Source: Saccharopolyspora shandongensis
GTDB taxonomy: Bacteria > Actinomycetota > Actinomycetes > Mycobacteriales > Pseudonocardiaceae
Reading direction: 5' to 3'
Length of the DNA: 64,000 nt
NCBI RefSeq assembly: GCF_900106995.1
Contig: NZ_FNOK01000027.1
Coordinates: forward strand, 57,415-121,414
Within the stretch, counting starts at the first letter, position 1. Each line of letters opens with the position of its first letter. A program made the translations under genes and the position numbers. The notes under the pieces are model-generated. The model was not told where the DNA came from. It worked only from the letters and a program-made list of their open reading frames with translations, and made no database searches. This document shows positions 7,139 through 14,539 of the stretch, in pieces.

Positions 7139-8934
7139 CATTGAACAGCAGTGAGACGTGGTCGACCAGCACCTTCGGCAACGAGGACCGGCTGCCCCGG
7201 GTGCCGCTGCCGACCCTGGCGGAAAGCTGCGAGCGATTCGTCGAGTGGTGCGCCCCGCTGCTCGGCGAGGACGAGCTGGCCGCCACCGAGGCAGCGGTGC
7301 GGGCGTTCCAGAGCCCGGGCAGCCCGGCCCACGCCCTGCAGGCGGCGCTCGAACGCTACGACGCCGAGGAAGGCGTGCGCAGCTGGCTCGACACCTTCTG
7401 GCCGTACCGGTACCTGGGCCGCCGCGACCGGATCGCGCTGAACGCGAACTTCTTCTTCCTGTTCCGGGAATCGGCGCAGGAGCAGGTCGAGCGGGCGGCC
7501 GGCCTCATCGCCGCGGCGGTCGACTACAAGCAGCTGCTCGACGCGGAGGCCATCCCGCCGGTCGTCCAACGTGGACAGCCGCATTCGATGGAGCAGCAGA
7601 AGTTCCTGTTCTCCACCACCCGGATCCCCGGCGAGGTGCAGGACTCGGTGCGCGCGCCGTACTCCGCGGAGTGGCCCGGACCGTCCGATGCCCGCCACAT
7701 CGCGGTGTTCTACCGCGGCAACCTGTTCCGCATGCAGGTGCTGAGCGCGGAGGGCCGGCCGCACACGCCGGACGATCTCGCGGCGGGCCTGCACGAGATC
7801 ATGAAGTCCGGCGCGGCGCGGGCCGAGACGGACACCTCCGTCGGTCACCTCACCACCAAGGCGCGAGCGGAATGGGCCGCCAGCCGGGAAGCGCTGCTGG
7901 CCGATCCGGGCAACGCCGCGGCGCTGGATGCGATCGAAACCGCGCTGTTCTGCCTGTGCCTCGAGGACTTCACGCCCGAGAACACGCTGGACGCCTGCGA
8001 CCACCTGCTCCACGGCGACAGCGGCAACCGGTGGTTCGACAAGGCCGTGTCGCTGATCGTCTTCGCCGACGGCACCGCCGGCATCAACGTGGAGCACTGC
8101 GGCCTGGACGGCACCACGATCCTCGACTTCGTCGACACCCTGCTCCAGCACGAGCCGGAAGAGGGGCGCGCGGCACAGGGCCTCCCAGCAGTGGATCCGA
8201 TCGAGTTCGTGCTCGACGCCGACCTGCGTGCCGACGTCCGGGCCGCGGCCGGGGCGTTCAAGGAGTACGCCGACAACACCGCGACCACCACGCTGTCGTT
8301 CGAGGACTTCGGGGCGAACCGGGCCAAGCAGCTGGGCATGTCGCCCGACGCGTTCGTGCAGATGGCCTACCAGCTGGCCCACAAGCGCTCCAAGGGCTTG
8401 ACCGGTGCCACCTACGAGTCCATCGCCACCCGCCAGTTCCAGAACGGGCGCACCGAGGCCATGCGCGTCGTGACGCCCGAGGTGGTGCGGTTCGTCGCGA
8501 CGATGGACGATCCCGACGCGGACGCGGAGACGCGCCAGGCGGCGTTCCGCGCCGCAGCGGAGAAGCACGTGGCGCGGGCGAAGGAGTGCCAGGCGGGACA
8601 GGCGCCCGAGCAACACCTGTGGGAGCTGCAGCTCATCCAGCGGCGACGCGGCGCGGAGCTGGGCGCGACCGAGCAGCTCGACCTGTACGAGACGCCGGGC
8701 TGGCTGAAGATGCGCGACGACTACCTGAGCACGAGCTCCGCACCGTCGACGAACATCCGGTACTTCGGTTTCGGTTCGACCAGCAGCCAGTGCATCGGCG
8801 TCGCGTACGTGCTGCTCCCGGATCGCTTCAACCTCTACCTGAGCACGCCGGAGCAGGTGGCCGACGAGATGCACTCCTTCGCCGAGCACCTCACCCGGGC
8901 GGTCCGCGAACTCCAGGAGCTCCTCGCCGCCTAG
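7135..8934 (+). CDS. choline/carnitine O-acyltransferase family protein
   Basis: A 599-residue enzyme of the family that moves acyl groups between CoA and the hydroxyl of carnitine or choline; this size is normal for the family. The catalytic histidine is His321 in the segment FADGTAGINVEHCGLDGT, matching the DGxxGxNxEHxxxDG pattern. The N-terminal LPRVPLPTLAESCERFVEW is the family's substrate-tunnel entry segment, and the C-terminal region has IRYFGFGSTSSQCIGVAY, the alcohol-binding strand. There is no mitochondrial or export signal. Such enzymes are mostly eukaryotic and uncommon in bacteria. Its ATG overlaps the stop of the methyltransferase gene. The acceptor is probably a hydroxyl made by the operon's dioxygenase (inference). 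Confidence 0.85.
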   Translation: MTLNSSETWSTSTFGNEDRLPRVPLPTLAESCERFVEWCAPLLGEDELAATEAAVRAFQSPGSPAHALQAALERYDAEEGVRSWLDTFWPYRYLGRRDRIALNANFFFLFRESAQEQVERAAGLIAAAVDYKQLLDAEAIPPVVQRGQPHSMEQQKFLFSTTRIPGEVQDSVRAPYSAEWPGPSDARHIAVFYRGNLFRMQVLSAEGRPHTPDDLAAGLHEIMKSGAARAETDTSVGHLTTKARAEWAASREALLADPGNAAALDAIETALFCLCLEDFTPENTLDACDHLLHGDSGNRWFDKAVSLIVFADGTAGINVEHCGLDGTTILDFVDTLLQHEPEEGRAAQGLPAVDPIEFVLDADLRADVRAAAGAFKEYADNTATTTLSFEDFGANRAKQLGMSPDAFVQMAYQLAHKRSKGLTGATYESIATRQFQNGRTEAMRVVTPEVVRFVATMDDPDADAETRQAAFRAAAEKHVARAKECQAGQAPEQHLWELQLIQRRRGAELGATEQLDLYETPGWLKMRDDYLSTSSAPSTNIRYFGFGSTSSQCIGVAYVLLPDRFNLYLSTPEQVADEMHSFAEHLTRAVRELQELLAA

Positions 8935-8992
8935 GCGAGCATCCCGGGCAGGACCAGAAAGGCGCAGGTGACAACCGGGCCCACCGGGCGAC

Positions 8993-9179
8993 CTACGCCG
9001 AGAGTTGTTGGGCGATGCGGAAAGCCGTGTCGCGCACCTGCCGCCCGACGGTCGCGCAGCGGTTACGCCCGGCCGATGATCGTCGGGCGGCGCAACTCGT
9101 GCCCGGCGGGCTTGATCCACCCGGCCTCGTGCAGCGTGGCATGGACATGATCCACCTCTTGACGCGATGTCCGGCGCAT
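8993..9179 (-). pseudogene. eroded transcription-regulator fragment (IclR-like?)
   Basis: Two minus-strand frames in the 365-base gap look like pieces of a regulator's N-terminal region. One reads RRTSRQEVDHVHATLHEAGW then IKPAGHELRRPTIIGRA to a TAA at 9063. The next continues as VGRQVRDTAFRIAQQLSA to a stop at 8993. The pattern is reminiscent of a winged-helix domain followed by the linker helix of IclR regulators. No effector domain remains. With the CoA-transferase scar nearby, it may be the former regulator of the enoyl-CoA hydratase gene. The assignment is weak. Confidence 0.28.
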
Positions 9180-9258
9180 CGTAGCGTCCAGATCCACCCG
9201 GTCCACATTACGGATCGACGGACCACATAGTGGACCGATTGAACCCGGAGGTCGCTCC

Positions 9259-9303
9259 ATGACGCACGCGCCGCTGACCGGGATCCGAGTGACCACGCGA
9301 TGA
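9259..9303 (+). pseudogene. CaiB/BaiF CoA-transferase remnant (internal deletion)
   Basis: A 14-codon frame, MTHAPLTGIRVTTR, behind a strong GGAGG site. The first eleven residues match the way CaiB/BaiF family III CoA-transferases begin (PLxGIRVLDL...). The frame then stops in an ATGA overlap with the enoyl-CoA hydratase gene, as a full-length upstream gene would. The simplest reading is an in-frame internal deletion that removed almost the whole transferase and kept its translation start and stop. Chance resemblance over so few residues cannot be excluded. Confidence 0.38.
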
Positions 9304-10067
9304 ACAACCCCAACCCCGGCAAGCTCGATCTGCACACCGCCGAGCACATCGCCTGGATCACGATCGACAACCCGGGCAAGCGCAACGCGATGAACGCGAG
9401 TATGTGGCGGCAGGTCCCCGACCTGCTGGGCGAGATCGCGGGCGATCCGGCCGTCCGAGTCGTCGTGCTCACCGGCGTGGGCGACGCGTTCTGCGCCGGC
9501 GCGGACATCTCGGAACTGCACGAGATCGAGCGCCGGGAGGAGAGCATCACGGCGGCCGCGGAGCAGGCGCTGCTGACCTGCCCGCTGCCGACGATCGCGC
9601 TGATCAACGGGCTGTGCATCGGCGGCGGCTGCCAGCTCGCGGCGGCCTGCGACATCCGCATCGCGGGCACCGGTGCCACCTTCGGCATCACCCCGGCCAA
9701 GCTCGGCATCGTCTACCCGGCCTCCAGCATCGCCCGGCTCACCGAGCTCGTCGGGCCGGCGGCGGCGAAGCTCCTGCTGTTCTCGGCGGACTTCTTCGAC
9801 GCCGCACGCGCGCTCCAGATGCGCCTCGTGGACGAGGTCACCGACGACGCCCGCGGCCGCGCGATCGCCCTCGCGACGACCATCGCCGGGCGCTCGCAAC
9901 TGACGGTCCGGGCGTCCAAGGAGCTCGTCGACCTGGCCGCCCGGGGCGAGTCGGTGGCGGAACGCGCGCGGCACTGGCAGGACCGGTCCGCCGCGAGCGG
10001 CGAGGGCGCGGAAGGGATCGGCGCCTTCCTCCAGCGCCGCCCGCCGGACTTCCCGTACCGCGGTTGA
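9300..10067 (+). CDS. enoyl-CoA hydratase/isomerase family protein
   Basis: Crotonase-fold protein of 255 residues, expected to hydrate or isomerise a CoA thioester in fatty-acid or side-chain degradation. The oxyanion-hole segments are present: GDAFCAGADISELH around residues 60-75 and CIGGGCQLAAACDIRI around 100-116. The TPAKLGIVYPAS segment supplies the usual substrate-pocket loop. Crotonases that hydrate usually carry a Glu near that loop, which is not obvious here, so the precise reaction is uncertain. The ATG overlaps the stop of the 14-codon CoA-transferase scar. It was therefore probably the second gene of a CoA-transferase/hydratase operon. No other beta-oxidation genes adjoin it. Confidence 0.85.
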   Translation: MNNPNPGKLDLHTAEHIAWITIDNPGKRNAMNASMWRQVPDLLGEIAGDPAVRVVVLTGVGDAFCAGADISELHEIERREESITAAAEQALLTCPLPTIALINGLCIGGGCQLAAACDIRIAGTGATFGITPAKLGIVYPASSIARLTELVGPAAAKLLLFSADFFDAARALQMRLVDEVTDDARGRAIALATTIAGRSQLTVRASKELVDLAARGESVAERARHWQDRSAASGEGAEGIGAFLQRRPPDFPYRG

Positions 10068-10167
10068 CCACAGTGGACACCAGCCGTTCCCGGACGGCGC
10101 GGGCGGGATCGCCGATGCGGCGGCCTGTAGGCTTCCCGCAGGTCGCCGCACGCGAAGGGAACGCACG

Positions 10168-11442
10168 ATGCCCGTTGGTACGAACGCCGAGACAATCTCC
10201 ACACTGGTCGAGACCGCCCGCCGCGACTACCGCGAGCTGGTGGACGCCGGACTGTCGTTCGACCTGACCCGCGGCAAGCCCTCGCCCGAGCAGCTCGACC
10301 TGGCGGCCGGCCTGCAGGAGCTGCCCGGCGCCGGCCGGCACACCGCCGCGAACGGCACCGACTGCCGCAACTACGGCGGCCTGCAGGGCCTGCCGGAGAT
10401 GCGGGCGCTGTTCGCGGACTTCCTGCAGGTTCCGGTGGAGCAGCTGCTGGCCGCGGGCAACTCCAGCCTTGAGCTGATGCACGACTGCCTGGTGCACGCG
10501 CTGCTGAGCGTCCTGCCGGGCGCCGAGTCGCGCTGGGCCGACCAGGAGCGCATCGCCTTCCTCTGCCCGGTTCCCGGCTACGACCGGCATTTCGCCCTCT
10601 GCGCCCGCTTCGGCATCGAGATGATCCCGGTCCCGATGACCGCCGACGGGCCCGACATGTCCGAAGTGGAGCGACTGGTCGGCGAGGACCCGGCGATCAA
10701 GGGCATCTGGTGCGTGCCGAAGTACAGCAACCCGGACGGCACCTGCTACTCGGACGAGACGGTGCGGCGGCTGGCCGAGATGAGCACCGCCGCCCCGGAC
10801 TTCCGGATCTTCTGGGACAACGCCTACGCGGTGCACCACCTCACCGACGAGCGGGTGGAGATCGCCGATCTCCTCGGGGCCTGCGCCGAAGCCGGAAACC
10901 CGGACCGCGCCTTCGTCTTCGGCTCGACCTCCAAGATCACCTGGGCCGGGGCCGGTGTCGCGTTCTTCGGCTCCTCGCCGGCCAACCTCGACTGGCTGCT
11001 GGCCAACAACTCGAAGCGCTCGATCGGCCCGGACAAGGTCAACCAGCTCCGGCACGCGCTCTTCCTCAAGGACGCCGACGGGGTGCGCGCCCACATGGAC
11101 CGCCACCGCGCACTGCTGCAGCCCAAGTTCGAGGCGGTGCTGGGCATCTTCGACGAGGAGCTCGGCGGCACGGGCCTGGCCGAGTGGACGTCCCCGAAGG
11201 GCGGGTACTTCATCACGCTGCGGGTGCCCGACGGCTGCGCCAAGGAGGTCGTGCGCCTGGCAGGTGAAGCCGGGATCGCGCTGACCCCGGCCGGTGCCAC
11301 CCACCCGCACGGCGTCGATCCGGACGACGCCGTCATCCGGATCGCCCCCAGCTTCCCCGGGCTTCAGGAGCTGGCGCAGGCGATCCGCGGCCTGACCACC
11401 TGCGTCCGCCTCGCCGGCTACGAGAAGCGCCTGGCCGGCTAA
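10168..11442 (+). CDS. PLP-dependent aminotransferase, class Ic aspartate aminotransferase-like
   Basis: A fold-type I aminotransferase of 424 residues, transferring the amino group of aspartate (or a similar donor) to 2-oxoglutarate. The N-terminus FDLTRGKPSPEQLDL is characteristic of the subgroup that includes Corynebacterium AspT. The pyridoxal lysine is about Lys256 in FGSTSKITWAG. CVPKYSNPDGTCYSDETV and IFWDNAYAVHH carry the cofactor-binding Asn, Asp and Tyr. The ATG at 10168 follows GAAGGGA. It converges with the FAD monooxygenase gene, the two stops overlapping by four bases. It is likely a housekeeping amino-acid enzyme; no operon partners are seen. Confidence 0.88.
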   Translation: MPVGTNAETISTLVETARRDYRELVDAGLSFDLTRGKPSPEQLDLAAGLQELPGAGRHTAANGTDCRNYGGLQGLPEMRALFADFLQVPVEQLLAAGNSSLELMHDCLVHALLSVLPGAESRWADQERIAFLCPVPGYDRHFALCARFGIEMIPVPMTADGPDMSEVERLVGEDPAIKGIWCVPKYSNPDGTCYSDETVRRLAEMSTAAPDFRIFWDNAYAVHHLTDERVEIADLLGACAEAGNPDRAFVFGSTSKITWAGAGVAFFGSSPANLDWLLANNSKRSIGPDKVNQLRHALFLKDADGVRAHMDRHRALLQPKFEAVLGIFDEELGGTGLAEWTSPKGGYFITLRVPDGCAKEVVRLAGEAGIALTPAGATHPHGVDPDDAVIRIAPSFPGLQELAQAIRGLTTCVRLAGYEKRLAG

Positions 11443-12953
11443 CGACCGGTGACCGCGGCGAACGCCTTCCGCAGGGTCGCGGGATCCGCGCTTCCTGGTG
11501 CGCGCCAGGCGATGAAACCGTCTGGCCGCACCAGCAGGGCGCCGTCGTGGTCCACGTTCGCCGAGGACGCCCAGTCCCCGTCGAGTCGCACGGCCTTCAG
11601 CCCGATCTCGCGCGCCGCCGCGGCCCAGTGGGCGCCGCCGGGACCGGTCAGCACCGCGAAGCGGGATTCGACCAGGTCCAAGGTGGACACGCTCGTCCCG
11701 TCCACCCAGCTGTGCGGCAGCCGCGAGCCGGGCGCGCCGTCGAGGCTCGCGGCGACGTCCTCGGTGGACGGCACGTCGACCACCGGGTCGATCACGGCCG
11801 AGGAGTCGTACCGGTAGGCCATCGTCACCACCGGCGAGTTCCACATCCCGACCGCGGCGCGCTCGGCGACGGCCGCCGGATCCCAGTGCAGGCGCGGGTT
11901 CTCCCAGCGCAGCCCCGCCTGCCGGGTCACCAGCTCGGCGACCGCGTGCCGTTCCTCGTGGTAGCTGTCCAGCAACCGGTCGCCCGCCTGCCCGGCCAGC
12001 ACCATGCCCAGCTTCCACGCGAGGTTGTGCGCGTCCGCCAGCCCGGTGTTCAGGCCCATCGCCCCGAGCGGCGTGATGGCCCGCGCGGCATCGCCGACCA
12101 GGAACGCCCGGCCGGACCGGAACTCGTCCGCCATCCGCACCGTCGGCCGCCACGGCAGCGCACTGATGATCTCCACCGGCACGTCCGCGCCCAGCGCGAC
12201 GCGGACCGCCTCGGCGCACCGCTGCGCGGAGAGGTCGCCGACCGCATCCAAGCCGACGTGCCGCACCCAGCGCTTCTCGCCGACGGACAGCAGCATTCCC
12301 GGGGCGTCCGGGTGGCGGATCTCCACCATCGTCGGCATCGAGCCGAAATGACCCACGAGGTCGGCGTCGAACAGGATGTTCACGTTCGTCTCGCCGATCT
12401 CGCCCGGGCCCGTGGTGGTGATCCCCAGCGCGTCGCGCACCGAGCTCCTCGCGCCGTCCGCGCCAACCAGGTAGCCGGCGCCGATCACCCGCCCGTCGGA
12501 CAGCGTCGCCGACACACCGTCGGCGTCCTGCTCGACGCCGGTCACGGCCACGCCGAACTCGACGGTCGCCCCGCGTTCGCGGGCCGCCGGGATGAGCGCC
12601 GAGTCGAGCCGATCCTGCGGGTAGTGCCCGTGCGGCATCTCCGGCGAGGCGTCGGAGGAGATCGGCGGTTTCGCGTATCGCCGAGCCTGGCTGCGGTCGA
12701 TCTCGGCGACCGTGCGCGCGTCCGCCTTCCACATCTCGGTCGAGCGGACGGCGACCTCGTCGATCGCGTCGCGCAGCCCGACCTCGCGGAAGAACTCCAG
12801 CGTCCGCGGGCTGATGCCGAGCGCGCGGGGATGGTTGGACGGCGCGGAGCGGCGCTCGACGACCAATGACGGCACGCCGTGGTGGCCGAGGAACACGGCC
12901 AAGGCCAGGCCGACGGTGCCGCCGCCTGCGATGAGAACCGGTACCCGGGACAT
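11439..12953 (-). CDS. FAD-dependent aromatic hydroxylase (PheA/TfdB/RdmE type)
   Basis: A 504-residue flavoprotein monooxygenase that would hydroxylate a phenolic or polyketide ring using NAD(P)H and O2. It has the N-terminal FAD fold VLIAGGGTVGLALAVF, the central GADGARSSVR (DG motif) around residue 160 and LVGDAARAITPLGAMGLNTG around 285-305 (GD motif). A thioredoxin-like C-terminal segment, usual in this group, runs from about residue 400. The start at 12953 is preceded by GAGGAGG. It is divergent from a TetR regulator across 70 bases carrying three operator repeats, so it is probably repressed by it and induced by its substrate or a related drug-like compound (inference). Self-resistance by drug oxidation is another possible role. 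Confidence 0.87.
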   Translation of the reverse strand: MSRVPVLIAGGGTVGLALAVFLGHHGVPSLVVERRSAPSNHPRALGISPRTLEFFREVGLRDAIDEVAVRSTEMWKADARTVAEIDRSQARRYAKPPISSDASPEMPHGHYPQDRLDSALIPAARERGATVEFGVAVTGVEQDADGVSATLSDGRVIGAGYLVGADGARSSVRDALGITTTGPGEIGETNVNILFDADLVGHFGSMPTMVEIRHPDAPGMLLSVGEKRWVRHVGLDAVGDLSAQRCAEAVRVALGADVPVEIISALPWRPTVRMADEFRSGRAFLVGDAARAITPLGAMGLNTGLADAHNLAWKLGMVLAGQAGDRLLDSYHEERHAVAELVTRQAGLRWENPRLHWDPAAVAERAAVGMWNSPVVTMAYRYDSSAVIDPVVDVPSTEDVAASLDGAPGSRLPHSWVDGTSVSTLDLVESRFAVLTGPGGAHWAAAAREIGLKAVRLDGDWASSANVDHDGALLVRPDGFIAWRAPGSADPATLRKAFAAVTGR

Positions 12954-12970
12954 GGGGCCTCCTCAAGCTT

Positions 12971-13023
12971 GGGAACACTGTGCCCATTTTGGGAACACTG
13001 TACCCGACGCGTACACTGTGCCC
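12971..13023. promoter_or_regulatory. triple-repeat operator between monooxygenase and TetR genes
   Basis: Three 20-bp-spaced copies of one sequence: GGGAACACTGTGCCC (12971-12985), GGGAACACTGTACCC (12991-13005) and GTACACTGTGCCC (13011-13023). Each is a near-palindrome centred on ACACTGT. The 20-bp period is about two helical turns. This is the expected binding array for the adjacent TetR protein. It covers the regulator's promoter and lies just upstream of the monooxygenase start. Confidence 0.72.
12989..13017 (+). promoter_or_regulatory. TetR-gene promoter giving a leaderless mRNA
   Basis: TTGGGA (12989-12994), 17-base spacer, TACACT (13012-13017). The start codon ATG lies seven bases downstream at 13024, where transcription should begin. 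The mRNA is therefore probably leaderless. The spacer is filled by the middle operator repeat, consistent with autorepression. Confidence 0.55.
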
Positions 13024-13743
13024 ATGCCCGCCCGATCACAACAGCCCGCGACCCTGGTCTGGATGCGCGACCGGGAGCGCGGCAGCCGCCCGGCGCTCAG
13101 CGAGGAGAAGATCGTCCGCGCCGCGATCCGGCTGGCCGACGCCGAAGGCATCGACGCGCTGTCCATGCGGCGGATCGCGACCGAGATGGGCTCCGGCACC
13201 ACCTCGCTGTACCGCCACATCACCAGCAAGGACGAGCTGATCGAGCTGATGGTCGACGCGGTGTACGGCGAGATGCCGCCACCGGACCCGCCCGGCGAGG
13301 ACTGGCTCGCCGACCTCACCGAAGTCGCGCGGACGTTCCGCGCCGCGCTGCTGGAACACCCCTGGCTGGCGCAGCAGGCGTCGCGGCGTCCCGCTCTCGG
13401 CCCGAACGTCATCAGGCAGTCCGACCACGCGCTCGCCGTGGTGGGCCGGGCGACCGACGACGCGACGCAGGCGGCCGTGGTCGTCGCCTCGGTCAACACC
13501 TTCGTGCTCGGCTCGGTGGCCTCGGAGCTGGCCGAGCTGGAGGCGCAGCGCACGACGGGCATGACCGAGGACGAATGGCAGAACTCGGTCGGCGCCTACG
13601 TTCGGCAGGTGGTCGACTCCGGACGGTTCCCGCACTTCAGCCGCCGGATCCTGGACGCCGACGAACTCGAACCCGACGACCGCTTCGAGTTCGGCCTCGG
13701 CTGCCTGCTCGTCGGCATCGCCGCCGCGCTCGGCTGCCGGTGA
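13024..13743 (+). CDS. TetR/AcrR family regulator
   Basis: A 239-residue repressor. Residues about 26-75 form the TetR helix-turn-helix: EEKIVRAAIRLADAEGIDAL, then SMRRIATEMGSGTTSLYRHI and TSKDELIELMVDAV. The C-terminal domain is of the TetR_C (tetracycline-repressor-like) type, with long helices around RTFRAALLEHPWLAQQ and VASVNTFVLGSVASEL. The ATG at 13024 is preferred because it lies at the predicted transcription start; no ribosome site is present or needed. It is divergent from the FAD monooxygenase and probably controls both genes through the three shared repeats. The ligand is unknown. Confidence 0.88.
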   Translation: MPARSQQPATLVWMRDRERGSRPALSEEKIVRAAIRLADAEGIDALSMRRIATEMGSGTTSLYRHITSKDELIELMVDAVYGEMPPPDPPGEDWLADLTEVARTFRAALLEHPWLAQQASRRPALGPNVIRQSDHALAVVGRATDDATQAAVVVASVNTFVLGSVASELAELEAQRTTGMTEDEWQNSVGAYVRQVVDSGRFPHFSRRILDADELEPDDRFEFGLGCLLVGIAAALGCR

Positions 13744-13760
13744 ACAGCGAGTTATCCGGG

Positions 13761-14459
13761 TCAGCCGAGGTCGGCGACCTCCCACAGGCCCAGCGCCTTG
13801 TCCGCGTACCGCCCGTCGCCTTCGACGCAGCCCTCGACGACCAGTTCCAGCGGGGCCGGGAAGCCGAAGGGCGCCAGCTGGAAGTTCAGCGGGCGCCAGT
13901 CCCCGGTCTCCGCGTCGACGTTCACCGCCAGCTCCGGGAACGTCGTGGTCAGCAGGTACCGCGCCCCGCTGCGCCGGATGTTGCGCAGCGCGGCCCGGAT
14001 CTGGTCGAAGGTGAGGTGCACCAGGCAGTCCCGGCACAGCACGAGGTCCGCCGCGGGCAGCGGATCCGCGGTGAGGTCGAGGATCTCGAACCGGCGTTGC
14101 GCGCCGCCGTAGCGATCCCGGTTGCGCGCAACGAGTTCCGGCACGATGTCGGCGCCGAAGTAGGTTTCGACGCCCAGGTCGGTGGTGCTGAGCCAACCGA
14201 AATCCCCGCAGGGGACGTCCGCGACGGTGCGCACGCCGCGCCTGCGCAGCAGAGCGGGGATCTCGGCCCGAATGTGCTCGGTCGCGGCGTTCTCCGAACC
14301 GTTCCCGGAAACGGATTCGTCGCTCCCCCACAGGTTGTGCCGGTAGATGTAGCGGAACACCTCGCCGGTCTCCTGCTGGAGCAGGTTCTCGCGGTGCTTC
14401 CGGTAGTTGACGTTCGGCAGCAGCTCCGGACGCCCCCAGCCCATCGCGGACTCGCTCAT
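13761..14459 (-). CDS. class I SAM-dependent methyltransferase
   Basis: A 232-residue protein. TVADVPCGDFGWLS is a variant AdoMet-binding loop, YFGADIVPELVARN the acidic strand and VLCRDCLVHLTFDQIRAALR the motif IV region. The N-terminal YRKHRENLLQQETGEVFRYIY and NLWGSDESVSGNGSE are typical of a family of orphan methyltransferases, sometimes found with glycan genes, whose acceptors are unknown. The ATG at 14459 is chosen over an upstream in-frame ATG because GAAGGGA precedes it and family similarity begins near there. It converges with the TetR gene and follows the truncated P450 gene in the same orientation, 80 bases away. Confidence 0.72.
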   Translation of the reverse strand: MSESAMGWGRPELLPNVNYRKHRENLLQQETGEVFRYIYRHNLWGSDESVSGNGSENAATEHIRAEIPALLRRRGVRTVADVPCGDFGWLSTTDLGVETYFGADIVPELVARNRDRYGGAQRRFEILDLTADPLPAADLVLCRDCLVHLTFDQIRAALRNIRRSGARYLLTTTFPELAVNVDAETGDWRPLNFQLAPFGFPAPLELVVEGCVEGDGRYADKALGLWEVADLG

Positions 14460-14539
14460 CCTCGTCGTCCCTTCCACAGCTCCACGGCCGCCGCCGCGAC
14501 GGCCCGGCACCCCGACCTTGGCACAGATCGCGGAGCGCG

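Noticed and set aside
9838..12987. 1049-codon open frame on the minus strand
   Set aside because: It runs antisense to the aminotransferase and in another frame of the FAD monooxygenase; its Arg/Pro/Ala-rich composition is the usual shadow of high-GC genes.
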